NCBI GenBank assembly: GCA_964580525.1
Contig: CAZOKN010000002.1
Coordinates: 1-64,000 of the forward strand
DNA from: CAZOKN01 sp964580525
Lineage (GTDB): Bacteria > Pseudomonadota > Alphaproteobacteria > Rickettsiales > UBA6187
Reading direction: 5' to 3'
DNA length: 64,000 nt
The stretch's first letter is position 1. Each line of letters opens with the position of its first letter. Under the pieces are notes generated by a model. That model was not told the origin of the DNA and did no database searches. It saw nothing but the letters and a program-made list of their open reading frames with translations. Positions 44,298 to 53,224 of this stretch are shown here, one piece after another. Position numbers and translations under genes: made by a program.

Positions 44298-45758
44298 ATG
44301 CGATCCCCGGCAGAAATAGACTCATTTTTTGATAAAATTGTAGGTTCCAAAAACAACTACAAAAACGATCAAGATATGGTGCGCTATGAGAAGGGCTATA
44401 GATATGGTGCGGGCAAAGCCTTAAGAATTTTGCGTCCTCAGACGACTGATCAAGTCTCAAAAATTTTATTATATTGCAATGAAAATAAAATATCCATAGT
44501 GCCACAGGGTGGTAATACAGGTCTTGTTGGCGGTTCAGTGCCAGATTCAAGTGGTTTACAAATTCTTCTTAGCACAGAATTACTTAACAAAAATATATTC
44601 GATTTAGATAAAAGAAATAAAACCCTATATGTAGGATGTGCTTGGGTTCTTGATGCGATAAATCAAAAACTGGAAAATGATAATTTATTTTTACCTATAG
44701 ATATAGGATCTAGCGGTAGCTGTAATATTGGCGGTGTTATTTCAACAAATGCAGCAGGAACCCGTGCTGGACGTTATGGTAGTGCAAAATATAGAGTTGC
44801 AGAGTTTACGGTGGTTTTGGCCAATGGCAAAATAATGCAAGGGGTTAAAGTAAATTTACCCAGCTCTAAGAAAAATGTTATGCAGGATAATAGTCGCTTG
44901 GATTTGGATAATATTTTTATAGGGTCGCAAGGTTGGCTTGGAATTATAACTGACGCAGTTGTTAAGCTGGAAGACAAGTCTTTACAGGACGCATGCGCTG
45001 TGCTTGTGCCGTCTTCGCCGGAGAATATAGCAAAAATCCGCAAAATATTTTCTGAAAATTTCGGCGATGAATTTACTGCTTTCGAAGGAATATCAGAAAA
45101 TGCCCTGCGACTTGTGGCAAAAAATATTCCAAATACTGACTATCTTTTTGCAGGAGATAAAGAGAAAAAACCTGAACATGACTATACTTTGCTAGTGGAA
45201 GTTTCCTCGAGTGATAAAAATAAAAATCTCCAGGAAAAATTGGAAGTTTGTGTTCTTAGTTTATATGAGAAAAAACTGATTGTTACTGGACGCATCGATA
45301 GGCCGGAAATTTTTTGGCACCAGCGGCATCATCTTTCTGAGGCATTGTCAAAAGAGGGATCGATTATAGCAACGGATATTGCTATGCCTGATCCTGATAG
45401 TTTAACTGTGTTCCGTCTTGCAATATCGCCGCTTATTTTGAAAAAATGGCCGCATTTAATAATTGCACCATTTGGCCATGAAATGCTTGGTGCGGCGCAC
45501 TTTAATCTTGTCTGGCCAAAAACCTTTGCAAGAAAAATAACTCCAGAAGAGAAAGAAGAAATACAGGATTTTATATATGATAAGGTAATTCATGAATTTA
45601 AAGGAGTTTTTAGCGCAGAGCATGGTGTTGGTCCGCATAACCAGAAGGCTTATCAAAAATATATTCCACAGTCAGAAAAAATCGCCGCTGCAAAATTAAA
45701 GCAGCAATATGATCCTAATGGTATATTAAACCCTAATTTGCATTATGAGCCACAATAA
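44298..45758 (+). CDS. FAD-binding oxidase, D-2-hydroxyacid dehydrogenase type (GlcD-like)
   Basis: 486-residue member of the FAD_binding_4 / FAD-oxidase C-terminal family. PQGGNTGLVGGSVP and IDIGSSGSCNIGGVISTNAAG bind FAD; the C-terminal part has FGHEMLGAAHFNLVWP and EHGVGPHNQKAYQKYIP, near the substrate site. Relatives include D-lactate, glycolate and D-2-hydroxyglutarate dehydrogenases; the substrate cannot be fixed by eye. The assembly gap 34 bp upstream may hide the promoter. Confidence 0.88.
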   Translation: MRSPAEIDSFFDKIVGSKNNYKNDQDMVRYEKGYRYGAGKALRILRPQTTDQVSKILLYCNENKISIVPQGGNTGLVGGSVPDSSGLQILLSTELLNKNIFDLDKRNKTLYVGCAWVLDAINQKLENDNLFLPIDIGSSGSCNIGGVISTNAAGTRAGRYGSAKYRVAEFTVVLANGKIMQGVKVNLPSSKKNVMQDNSRLDLDNIFIGSQGWLGIITDAVVKLEDKSLQDACAVLVPSSPENIAKIRKIFSENFGDEFTAFEGISENALRLVAKNIPNTDYLFAGDKEKKPEHDYTLLVEVSSSDKNKNLQEKLEVCVLSLYEKKLIVTGRIDRPEIFWHQRHHLSEALSKEGSIIATDIAMPDPDSLTVFRLAISPLILKKWPHLIIAPFGHEMLGAAHFNLVWPKTFARKITPEEKEEIQDFIYDKVIHEFKGVFSAEHGVGPHNQKAYQKYIPQSEKIAAAKLKQQYDPNGILNPNLHYEPQ

Positions 45759-45790
45759 TGCACTTTACACTTGCACTTTCACTATAGTAA
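45757..45790. repeat. Dispersed intergenic repeat, copy with CACTTGCACT module
   Basis: The module CACTTGCACT (45768-45777) directly after the stop codon is identical to one after lipB (50499-50508). Part of a small family of stop-adjacent motifs built from ACTCGCAC, CACTAA and CTTGCACT. Confidence 0.35.
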
Positions 45791-45857
45791 TTTAACCAAA
45801 AACACTATAGTACTTCCTTTTTGATTTGTCGCGTTGTTGCAAAATATTGGAAAAGAA

Positions 45858-46766
45858 ATGCAAAGCATCCTAAGTAAAATCTTTTATGTGGCCTCGGTTA
45901 TAGGCATAGTCGTTGTTTTTATTGTTGCTTCAACCATGTTGAAAACTACATATAAAGCTTCGGCACCGTTCCCTATAAAATCTGTGAATAAGACGGCGGA
46001 AGAGAGTCCTAATATTCCTACGGCTGACTATTATGACGGCGCTAGTGCACCTTCTGCAGTTGAAGATGTAGCTGGGGGAGGTCTAGGCAATGCTTATGAT
46101 GGAGCTATGGAATCTTTAGGCTCAATTTTTGGTTCGGGAGGTGGTTCTGGAAGTGCTGCAAAGCCTGAGGTTTGGGGACCACCGGCAGCAGGAGAACCTC
46201 TTCCGGAAACTACTCCGATTGATGTTGATAGTATTTTGCGCAAGATGGAATTAGGCAATGTTGTGTTTAATTCACCTGAAAAAATAAACATAAATGATTC
46301 AGCGCAGATTAATCTTTTGCTAAGTCTTACTGAAAAGATTGAGGAATTGAAAAAAGAGCTGGCTGGTGCCGGAGAAAGAATAGGTGAAACAATACGCGTT
46401 ACTAACAGGATGGAAGCAAAATTATCTGGCTATAATTTTGATATCACTCCTATAAGCCCAGAACTTCAGGCAGTATCTAAAGAGCAAAATACTGAGTGGC
46501 GTTGGGAAATTCATCCTAAAAAGGAAGGCCTGCAAACCCTCCATTTAACGCTAACAGCACATATGGATGTTGATGGTCATGATACGGCCAGGATGATAAA
46601 GACTTTGGATAGGGATATTGTGGTTTCGGTTTCAAATGGTAAGAAGATTACGGATTGGTTACAAACAATAGTGAAAATAATTGTTGCAATAGGCAGTCTT
46701 GCTGGTGCAATTTTAGGTATAATAAAAGCCGTTAACTATCTCAAAACCGGCAAGGAAAGTAAATAA
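45858..46766 (+). CDS. Orphan membrane-anchored protein with Gly/Ser linker, coiled coil and beta-rich domain
   Basis: 302 residues from the ATG at 45858 (a GGAAA element upstream). Architecture by eye: N-terminal membrane helix (about 8-28), a low-complexity Ala/Gly/Ser/Pro linker (40-125), a short helical segment with probable coiled coil (TEKIEELKKELAGAGERI), then a compact domain with EWRWEIHPKKEGLQTLHLTL and a C-terminal hydrophobic helix. I recall similar EWRWE..P...G...L.L.L beta domains in multidomain bacterial signalling or conflict proteins, but cannot name the family. No related neighbours: a GlcD-like gene is upstream and ccmC downstream. Function unknown. Confidence 0.75.
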   Translation: MQSILSKIFYVASVIGIVVVFIVASTMLKTTYKASAPFPIKSVNKTAEESPNIPTADYYDGASAPSAVEDVAGGGLGNAYDGAMESLGSIFGSGGGSGSAAKPEVWGPPAAGEPLPETTPIDVDSILRKMELGNVVFNSPEKININDSAQINLLLSLTEKIEELKKELAGAGERIGETIRVTNRMEAKLSGYNFDITPISPELQAVSKEQNTEWRWEIHPKKEGLQTLHLTLTAHMDVDGHDTARMIKTLDRDIVVSVSNGKKITDWLQTIVKIIVAIGSLAGAILGIIKAVNYLKTGKESK

Positions 46767-46829
46767 ATTGACTGTGTAGTGGTAAAACGGGTATAAACTG
46801 CGTCTTATCCTATATATAATAGTTTATTT

Positions 46830-47540
46830 ATGCATAAATATTTCAGCCCGGCACGTTTTTTAAAAATTGCAGACATAGTTCTGCCAATGGCTAGTGTATG
46901 TGCTATTATTCTCCTTATATGCGGGACTTATCTGGCTTTGGTAGTTTCACCGGCCGATTATCAACAGGGTGAATTTGTCCGTATAATGTATGTGCACGTG
47001 CCTTCTGCGTGGATGGCGCTGGGAATTTACACTATGATTGCTGGCTTTAGCGCTGCAAGTCTTATATGGAAAAATCCTTTATCGGATATATTAGCGATAT
47101 CGGCTTCTTACATAGGCGCAACTTTTACCCTAATCTGCCTTATAACAGGCTCTTTATGGGGCAAGCCTATCTGGGGAACCTGGTGGGTTTGGGATGCAAG
47201 GCTAACCTCTGTTTTGATATTATTCTTTTTTTACGTAGGCCATATTGCTTTATATAACGCCCATGAGAGCAAAGAACGGGCCGGCAAATCTGCTGCAATT
47301 CTGGCTTTAGTCGGATTTATAAATGTACCGATAGTTAAATTTTCTGTTGATTGGTGGAATACTCTACACCAGCCTGCAAGCATTCTCCGCTCAGGCGGAG
47401 TGGCGATAGATCCAGCGATGATGCGTCCCTTGATGCTTATGTTTTTATTTTTCATAAGCTTTTTTATAGTGACATTAATCATTAGAGTAAAATCAGAAAT
47501 AATTTCCAGAAAAATTGACCGTGAGCAATTGCAGCAATAA
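46830..47540 (+). CDS. ccmC: Heme exporter protein CcmC
   Basis: 236-residue membrane protein with six helices and the WWD heme-handling motif WGTWWVWDARLTS, plus HVPSAWMALGIY. CcmC loads heme onto CcmE for cytochrome c maturation, needed for the cytochrome c1 encoded at 52371-53132. Other ccm genes (ccmA, B, D, E) are not adjacent; I find no CcmD-like small ORF after it. Confidence 0.95.
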   Translation: MHKYFSPARFLKIADIVLPMASVCAIILLICGTYLALVVSPADYQQGEFVRIMYVHVPSAWMALGIYTMIAGFSAASLIWKNPLSDILAISASYIGATFTLICLITGSLWGKPIWGTWWVWDARLTSVLILFFFYVGHIALYNAHESKERAGKSAAILALVGFINVPIVKFSVDWWNTLHQPASILRSGGVAIDPAMMRPLMLMFLFFISFFIVTLIIRVKSEIISRKIDREQLQQ

Positions 47541-47653
47541 AATTGCTTTACATATGGCTTTTAAGAGGATACACAACAAAAAAACATCAGGCTTTCACCA
47601 TATTGTTGGGTAAAGGTCTATATAATTTTTTACTTAAGGAGAGTAGGTTAGGT

Positions 47654-47989
47654 ATGGCATACGTTGTTACAGAAAATTGTATAATGTGTAAGTATTCTGA
47701 TTGTGTTGAAGTGTGCCCGGTAGATTGTTTCTACGAAGGCGAGAATATGTTAGTTATAAATCCGGATGAGTGTATTGATTGCGGAGTTTGCGAGCCTGAG
47801 TGCCCAATTGGAGCAATAGAAGCTGAATCGGAAGATAATGTTAAATGGTTAGAAATTAATCGCGAGTATTCTTCAAGATGGCCAAACATCACTCAAAACA
47901 AACCTCATACTGATGAGGCTGAAAAGCATAAAGATGAGCCTGGCAAGTACGACAAGTACTTCAGTGAAAATGCTGGTGCTGGCGATTAA
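47654..47989 (+). CDS. fdxA: 7Fe ferredoxin FdxA
   Basis: 111 residues from the ATG at 47654, where AAGGAG lies 12-17 bases upstream; the longer in-frame region back to 47543 is not conserved. CIMCKYSDCVEVCPVDCF and CIDCGVCEPECPIGAI ligate a 3Fe-4S and a 4Fe-4S cluster. The C-terminal extension (SRWPNITQNKPHTDEAEKHKD-like) is typical of the alphaproteobacterial form. It may serve as an electron donor where the isc operon lacks its own [2Fe-2S] ferredoxin. Confidence 0.96.
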   Translation: MAYVVTENCIMCKYSDCVEVCPVDCFYEGENMLVINPDECIDCGVCEPECPIGAIEAESEDNVKWLEINREYSSRWPNITQNKPHTDEAEKHKDEPGKYDKYFSENAGAGD

Positions 47990-48010
47990 AACTGATGAGA
48001 ATTAAAAAAT

Positions 48011-48039
48011 AAAAAACCCGGCTTTTGCCGGGTTTTTTT
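48011..48039. terminator. Bidirectional rho-independent terminator
   Basis: AAAAAACCCGGC and GCCGGGTTTTTT form a perfect 12-bp stem with loop TTTT between convergent fdxA and mgtE; it overlaps the mgtE stop codon. The stem is nearly identical to the one at 44183-44209. Confidence 0.92.
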
Positions 48040-49453
48040 AATGTAATAATTGTGGCCAGGTCTCTATTATAAATTTTGCAAGACCAAGGAAAACGCCAAA
48101 GGCAGATACATCTGTTATCGTGGTTAATATTACACTTGAGGCAATTGCTGGATCAATTTTCATTTTTACCAGACATATAGGGATAATCGTGCCGAAAAAA
48201 CCTGCAAGTGTAAGAGTGGCAATTGAAGCTATACCAATTACTACGCTTAAATATGGGTTGTGATACCAGATTAAAGCCGTCAAGCCAGTTACAAAAGCAA
48301 AAGATAAACCATTGGTGAATCCTACAAAAGCTTCTTTTCCTACAAAGCGGAAAATGTTTGTAGCAGTTAAATCTCTTGTAGCGATAGCGCGTACGGCTAC
48401 GGTTAGAGTTTGGGTTCCGGCATTGCCGCCCATGGATGCTACTATTGGCATAAGAACTGCTAATGAAGCAAATTTTGCTATAGTTCCTTCAAACAATCCA
48501 ACAACCCAAGAAGCAAGGATTGCAGTTACAAAATTTACCATAAGCCAGGGCATTCTTCGCACGATAGTGCTTCTTGTATCGGAATACATATCTGTAGATG
48601 ACATACCAACCAGATGCATCATGTCTTCATGTGCTTCTTCTTCTATTACATCGACGATATCATCGACTGTAATCACACCTATCATACGTCCTTCTGAATT
48701 TACCACCGGCGCAGAAGCAAGGCCATACTGCCTGAATACGAACGCAACTTCTTCCTGGTCCATGTCAGTTTTAATAAGCTTCAAATCTATATTCATTATG
48801 TCTTTCATCAGCACAGGCCGTTCTGAACGAATGACCTTGCTTAGCATAACACCGCCTACAGGTTTGATTTTTGGATCGACAACAAATATCTGATAAAAAT
48901 CGTCCGGCAGGTTTTTTTCAGAACGTAAAAAATCTATAGTTTGTCCAACAGTCCAAAATTCAGGCACAGTTATAACGTTACGATCAGTTAATCTTCCTGC
49001 GCTATCTTCAGGATAAGAGAGACTTTCTTCAACTTCTACCCGTTGTTTTTCAGGCAATGCTTTTAGAAGTGCGCGCTGGCCTTTTTTATCAAGATCTTCG
49101 ATTACGTCGACAGCATCGTCGGTATCGAGAGTTACTATTGCCTGGGCGCTCTCTTCAGTTCCCAAAAGTTTTAATATTTCTTCTTTTACGTCGCTATTTA
49201 ATTCTACTAGAATTTCTGGATTAAAATTTTTACGTATAAGATTTATAAAGGCGCGGCGTTTTTCTGCGGAGATTGAATCGATAAAATCAGCAATATCGGC
49301 AGCGTGTAGAGGTGCAAGTAGTTGAATAACCTGATCACGTTCACCGCTTTCAACAGCTTTTAAAAGCTCTTTGGAATGTTCATCAGAAAGTCCATAGATT
49401 CTTTCTTCCGGGAGATCGGAGTGCGGTGCTTCGGTTTTTTTTATTTCAGGCAT
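48038..49453 (-). CDS. mgtE: Magnesium transporter MgtE
   Basis: 471 residues: N-terminal superhelical domain with repeats (LHAADIADFID, ILKLLGTEESAQAIVTLD), two CBS domains (about 135-260, with ASAPVVNSEGRMIGVITVDDIVDVIEEE), and a five-helix membrane domain with MPIVASMGGNAGTQTLTVAVRAIA. Cytosolic Mg2+ gates this channel. AGGAGA precedes the start, and a TATAAT lies 23 bases upstream of the start on the minus strand. Confidence 0.96.
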   Translation of the reverse strand: MPEIKKTEAPHSDLPEERIYGLSDEHSKELLKAVESGERDQVIQLLAPLHAADIADFIDSISAEKRRAFINLIRKNFNPEILVELNSDVKEEILKLLGTEESAQAIVTLDTDDAVDVIEDLDKKGQRALLKALPEKQRVEVEESLSYPEDSAGRLTDRNVITVPEFWTVGQTIDFLRSEKNLPDDFYQIFVVDPKIKPVGGVMLSKVIRSERPVLMKDIMNIDLKLIKTDMDQEEVAFVFRQYGLASAPVVNSEGRMIGVITVDDIVDVIEEEAHEDMMHLVGMSSTDMYSDTRSTIVRRMPWLMVNFVTAILASWVVGLFEGTIAKFASLAVLMPIVASMGGNAGTQTLTVAVRAIATRDLTATNIFRFVGKEAFVGFTNGLSFAFVTGLTALIWYHNPYLSVVIGIASIATLTLAGFFGTIIPICLVKMKIDPAIASSVILTTITDVSAFGVFLGLAKFIIETWPQLLH

Positions 49454-49594
49454 TACCGTCTCCTAAAAACTAAATTATACCATTTTATTTGTTTGTTGTT
49501 TGCCTTAACTTTGGAAACAGCCAGTTTTTGTTTTGAGCTTGGCTACAAGTTTCATCGGACTTGCAGCTTTAGGCACGGCTCTTAAGAGCGAACC
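49454..49594. other. Intergenic region before tRNA-Leu
   Basis: Together with 49680-49826 this makes 373 bp without a protein gene. Apart from the tRNA, I see the mgtE promoter elements near its left end and nothing else that I can support. Confidence 0.5.
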
Positions 49595-49679
49595 TGGTGC
49601 GACCGAGAAGACTCGAACTTCCACGCCTTGCGGCACAGCCACCTCAAGGCTGCGCGTCTACCAATTCCGCCACGGTCGC
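49595..49679 (-). tRNA. tRNA-Leu (anticodon GAG)
   Basis: 85-base class II tRNA: acceptor GCGACCG/CGGTCGC, D-arm with GGTAGACG, anticodon stem CAGCC/GGCTG with loop TTGAGGT, a long variable arm, T-loop TTCGAGT, and encoded CCA (plus-strand TGG at 49595-49597). Confidence 0.96.
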
Positions 49680-49826
49680 GTTCATTGGCTGCGAGCAATA
49701 ACAACTTTATGCTTTTTTAGCAAGAGGAGAGTTACATGATAGGTAAAAATGAGATGGTAAATAATGCTATGTCGTTGTAAAACTCTTAATGAAAGAGAAT
49801 CAATAAATCCTAAACGGAAATAATTA

Positions 49827-50465
49827 ATGGCGAAAATAGAGTGGTTAATAAGCAAAGAGAAGGTTGAATATACCTCGGCCGTTGCGACAATGGAGAAGCG
49901 TGTTGCTGATATAGTTGCCGGAAACAAGTCAGAACTTGTTTGGTTTGTTGAGCATCCACCTTTATATACAGCAGGAACCAGCGCAAAAAAACAGGATCTT
50001 ATAGAGGTTGATAAATTTCCGGTATATGAAAGTGGTCGTGGTGGGGAATATACCTATCATGGGCCGGGGCAAAGAGTAGTTTACGTTATGCTTGATTTAA
50101 AAAAACGCGATATGCAGGATATCAAAGCGTATGTTTTTAATCTCGAAAAATGGATTATTACTTCTCTGAGCGAGTTAGGTATTAAAGGTGAGCGCAGAAA
50201 GGGCAGGGTTGGGATATGGATAGATCTTGGTGGCGGAGTTGAAAAAAAGATAGCTGCAATTGGTATTAGGGTGCGTAAATGGGTGACTTATCACGGAATT
50301 GCGATCAATGTGAATCCTGACCTTAGCCATTTTTCAGGCATTGTGCCTTGCGGGATTTCTCAGTATGGAGTTACTTCTTTACATGATTTGAAAAAAAATA
50401 TTTCTATGGCAGAGATTGATACTGTGCTTAAGAAAGAATTTTGTAACGTGTTTTCCGTTGAATAG
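49827..50465 (+). CDS. lipB: Octanoyltransferase LipB
   Basis: Transfers octanoyl from acyl carrier protein to lipoate-dependent enzymes. 212 residues; motifs GRGGEYTYHGPGQRVVY, KIAAIGIRVRKWVTYHG (catalytic Lys) and GIVPCGISQYGVTSL (catalytic Cys). The start is the ATG at 49827 with a weak GGAA upstream. Single gene; a small repeat overlaps its stop. Confidence 0.96.
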   Translation: MAKIEWLISKEKVEYTSAVATMEKRVADIVAGNKSELVWFVEHPPLYTAGTSAKKQDLIEVDKFPVYESGRGGEYTYHGPGQRVVYVMLDLKKRDMQDIKAYVFNLEKWIITSLSELGIKGERRKGRVGIWIDLGGGVEKKIAAIGIRVRKWVTYHGIAINVNPDLSHFSGIVPCGISQYGVTSLHDLKKNISMAEIDTVLKKEFCNVFSVE

Positions 50466-50508
50466 TGCGAACAAGTTTTTTTATTTACTCGCACTAATCA
50501 CTTGCACT
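50463..50508. repeat. Dispersed intergenic repeat after lipB
   Basis: AGTGCG (50464-50469) can pair with CGCACT (50490-50495). The stretch TTTACTCGCAC (50484-50494) is identical to 58768-58778 between iscA and hscB, and CACTAATCACT here matches CACTAACCACT there at 10 of 11 bases. Confidence 0.5.
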
Positions 50509-50608
50509 ATTTTATTACCTCTGTACGAAAAATGACTAGATTTTTGAAAAGTAATTAGATATATAGACATAAAATTTTTATCTTATAGATAATCTTAGGG
50601 AAAAGCCG

Positions 50609-51136
50609 ATGACTGATGAAACAGCAAAAAATGGTGAGACAAGGCGTGATTTTATAATGCTCACAGCGAGTGCGGTGGCCGGTGTTGGCGCTGCTGCTTT
50701 TGCCTGGCCTTTAATTGATTCTCTTAATCCTTCTGCAGATGTTTTGGCGCTTTCTTCTACCGAAGTTAATCTTTCTTCGATAGAAAAAGGTCAGCTTATT
50801 ACTGTTATGTGGAGAGGTAAGCCTGTCTTTGTAAGACGCAGAACTGATGCGGAAATTAAAGCGGCTGAAGAAGCTAAATTAGACTCTTTGCCTGATCCTG
50901 AAAGCGATGATGCCAGGGTTAAAAAGGGTAAGGAAGAATGGTTGATTGTTGTGGGTGTATGCACTCACCTTGGATGTGTTCCTATGGGAAATCAAGGTGA
51001 TTTCGGTGGTTGGTTATGCCCTTGTCATGGTTCGCACTATGACACTTCAGGTCGTATCAGAAAAGGTCCTGCTCCGAAGAATTTAGCGGTTCCTCCTTAT
51101 GAATTTATTAGTGATAACACAATAAAGATTGGTTAG
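50609..51136 (+). CDS. petA: Ubiquinol-cytochrome c reductase Rieske iron-sulfur subunit
   Basis: 175 residues. Twin-arginine signal ETRRDFIML followed by a hydrophobic helix anchors the protein. The [2Fe-2S] ligands are in CTHLGCVPMG and CPCHGSHYD. It shuttles electrons from ubiquinol to cytochrome c1. First gene of petABC, with 5-bp spacing to petB. The 143-bp upstream region holds the lipB-associated repeat and presumably the promoter. Confidence 0.98.
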   Translation: MTDETAKNGETRRDFIMLTASAVAGVGAAAFAWPLIDSLNPSADVLALSSTEVNLSSIEKGQLITVMWRGKPVFVRRRTDAEIKAAEEAKLDSLPDPESDDARVKKGKEEWLIVVGVCTHLGCVPMGNQGDFGGWLCPCHGSHYDTSGRIRKGPAPKNLAVPPYEFISDNTIKIG

Positions 51137-51141
51137 TTGTT

Positions 51142-52350
51142 ATGAGTCAGAATAAAAAGAAAACAGGTGTTGTAGGATGGATAGATTCTCGCTTTCCTGT
51201 TTTTAGTTTTTTAGAGCATCAAAGTGAGTATCGTGCTCCAAAGAACTTGAGCTATGCTTGGAATTTCGGTTCTTTAGCTGGTATTGCCCTTGTTATACAA
51301 ATAGTTACTGGCATCATTCTTGCCATGCACTACACTCCTCATACTTCTCTGGCGTTTGATAGCGTTGAGAACATAATGCGTAACGTAAATTATGGTTGGT
51401 TACTGCGCTATACCCATGCGGTGGGTGCATCAATGTTCTTCTTGGTAGTTTATTTGCACATATTGCGTGGTCTTTATTACGGCTCATACAAAGCGCCTAG
51501 AGAAATACTATGGTGGTTTGGCTTAGTTATTTTCCTGACTATGATGGCTACTGCTTTTATGGGTTACGTGCTTCCTTGGGGACAAATGAGTTACTGGGGT
51601 GCTACTGTTATCACTAATCTTTTCTCTGCGTTTCCTGTTGTGGGGGAGAGCATTGTGACATGGTTGTGGGGTGGTTATTCAGTAGATAATCCTACTCTTA
51701 ACAGGTTTTTCTCCTTGCATTATTTATTGCCTTTCGTGATTTTCGCGTTGGTTGTGTTGCATGTTGTTGCTTTGCACGTTTCTGGTTCTAACAATCCTAC
51801 AGGTGTTGAGCCTAAAACAGAGAAGGATACTATACCTTTCCATCCTTACTATACTGTTAAGGACTTCTTTGGATTTGGCGTATTTTTCCTAATCTATGCT
51901 TATTTCATTTTCTTTGCTCCTAACTATCTTGGTCACCCGGACAACTATATTCCGGCTAATCCTATGGTTACGCCTGCGCACATCGTTCCTGAATGGTATT
52001 TCTTGCCGTTCTATGCGATATTGCGTGCAATTCCTAGCAAACTAGGTGGCGTATTGTTCATGTTTGGCGCAATAGCTGTGTTGTTTATATTGCCTTGGCT
52101 TGATACTTCAAAAGTGAAGAGTGGAAATTACAGGCCTATATTTAAAATTTTCTTCCTGATTTTTGCAGTAAATTTTGTTGTTCTTGGCTATTTAGGAGGC
52201 AAACCACCTGAAGGTATTTATGTAATATCAGCGCGTTTTGCTACATTCTATTATTTTGCGTATTTCTTGGTGATTCTGCCTATGTTAGGTAAATTTGAAA
52301 AGACTTGCCCATTGCCGGAATCAATTGATGCCGCTTGTAAGAAAAGATAA
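51142..52350 (+). CDS. petB: Ubiquinol-cytochrome c reductase cytochrome b subunit
   Basis: 402 residues, eight membrane helices. Heme-ligating His residues lie in YTHAVGASMFF and VLHVVALHVSG; WGQMSYWGATVITN is at the Qo site and PEWYFLPFYAILR follows the PxxW element. Middle gene of the bc1 operon. Confidence 0.98.
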   Translation: MSQNKKKTGVVGWIDSRFPVFSFLEHQSEYRAPKNLSYAWNFGSLAGIALVIQIVTGIILAMHYTPHTSLAFDSVENIMRNVNYGWLLRYTHAVGASMFFLVVYLHILRGLYYGSYKAPREILWWFGLVIFLTMMATAFMGYVLPWGQMSYWGATVITNLFSAFPVVGESIVTWLWGGYSVDNPTLNRFFSLHYLLPFVIFALVVLHVVALHVSGSNNPTGVEPKTEKDTIPFHPYYTVKDFFGFGVFFLIYAYFIFFAPNYLGHPDNYIPANPMVTPAHIVPEWYFLPFYAILRAIPSKLGGVLFMFGAIAVLFILPWLDTSKVKSGNYRPIFKIFFLIFAVNFVVLGYLGGKPPEGIYVISARFATFYYFAYFLVILPMLGKFEKTCPLPESIDAACKKR

Positions 52351-52370
52351 TTAGGGAATATAGGTATTTT

Positions 52371-53132
52371 ATGAAAAATAAATTTATTATCTTAGCGGGC
52401 GTTTTGTTCTTTGTTGCTGCTTCTCCTGTATTAGCTTCAACAGATGCAGAGCATCCAAAACAAATGGTTTGGCCTTTTGATGGTGCTTTTGGAACTGTGG
52501 ATCGTCCTGCTGCTCAGCGTGGTTATCAAGTTTATAAAGAGGTGTGTTCGTCTTGCCACTCGCTTAGATTAGTGTCTTATCGTAATTTAGAGCACATAGG
52601 TTTTGCTGAGGAAGAAGTTAAATCGATTGCGGCAAGTGTTCAGGTTACAGATGGTCCAAATGATTCTGGCGATATGTTCCAGCGTCCAGGCAGACCTTCT
52701 GATAAATTTGTTTCTCCGTTTGCAAATGAGAAAGCTGCGCGTGCTTCAAATGGCGGCGCATTCCCACCTGATTTGTCTTTGATAGTGAAGGCAAGGCATG
52801 ACGGGGCTAATTACATATACTCGCTTCTTACAGGCTTTGAGAAAGCTCCGGCTGATCTGAAAATGGCAACAGGAATGAATTACAATCCATATTTCCCTGG
52901 TCACCAAATAGCAATGCCTTCTCCGCTAACTGAAGGATCTGTAACTTATCAGGATGGAACACCTGCAACTGTTGATCAAATGTCTAAAGACGTTGTAACG
53001 TTCTTACAATGGGCTGCTGAGCCTGAGATGGAGCATCGTAAGGAATCTGGTGTTAAGGTTTTCTTATACTTGTCTATATTCACAATCCTTTTCTATCTGG
53101 CTAAAAAACGCCTTTGGAAAAATGTGAAGTAG
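52371..53132 (+). CDS. petC: Ubiquinol-cytochrome c reductase cytochrome c1 subunit
   Basis: 253 residues. Sec signal peptide ending near VLAS, heme motif CSSCH, the axial Met region MATGMNYNPYFPGHQIAMP, and one C-terminal membrane anchor. Its heme is attached by the Ccm system, part of which (ccmC) is encoded at 46830. Operon end marked by a terminator 22 bp downstream. Confidence 0.97.
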   Translation: MKNKFIILAGVLFFVAASPVLASTDAEHPKQMVWPFDGAFGTVDRPAAQRGYQVYKEVCSSCHSLRLVSYRNLEHIGFAEEEVKSIAASVQVTDGPNDSGDMFQRPGRPSDKFVSPFANEKAARASNGGAFPPDLSLIVKARHDGANYIYSLLTGFEKAPADLKMATGMNYNPYFPGHQIAMPSPLTEGSVTYQDGTPATVDQMSKDVVTFLQWAAEPEMEHRKESGVKVFLYLSIFTILFYLAKKRLWKNVK

Positions 53133-53154
53133 TTTTGTTTTAGAATTAAAATTT

Positions 53155-53193
53155 GAAAGGCGTGAACTAAAGGTTTGCGCCTTTCTTTTTTTT
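53155..53193 (+). terminator. Rho-independent terminator of petABC
   Basis: GAAAGGCG (53155-53162) and CGCCTTTC (53178-53185) pair, followed by a run of eight or more T. Confidence 0.88.
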
Positions 53194-53224
53194 GATTATC
53201 TTATAGAAACAAAGGTATTTGTTT

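Noticed and set aside
49736..49780. 14-codon ORF with AGGAG site upstream of lipB
   Set aside because: The Shine-Dalgarno spacing is good, but the peptide is too short to judge and has no attenuator hairpin after it.
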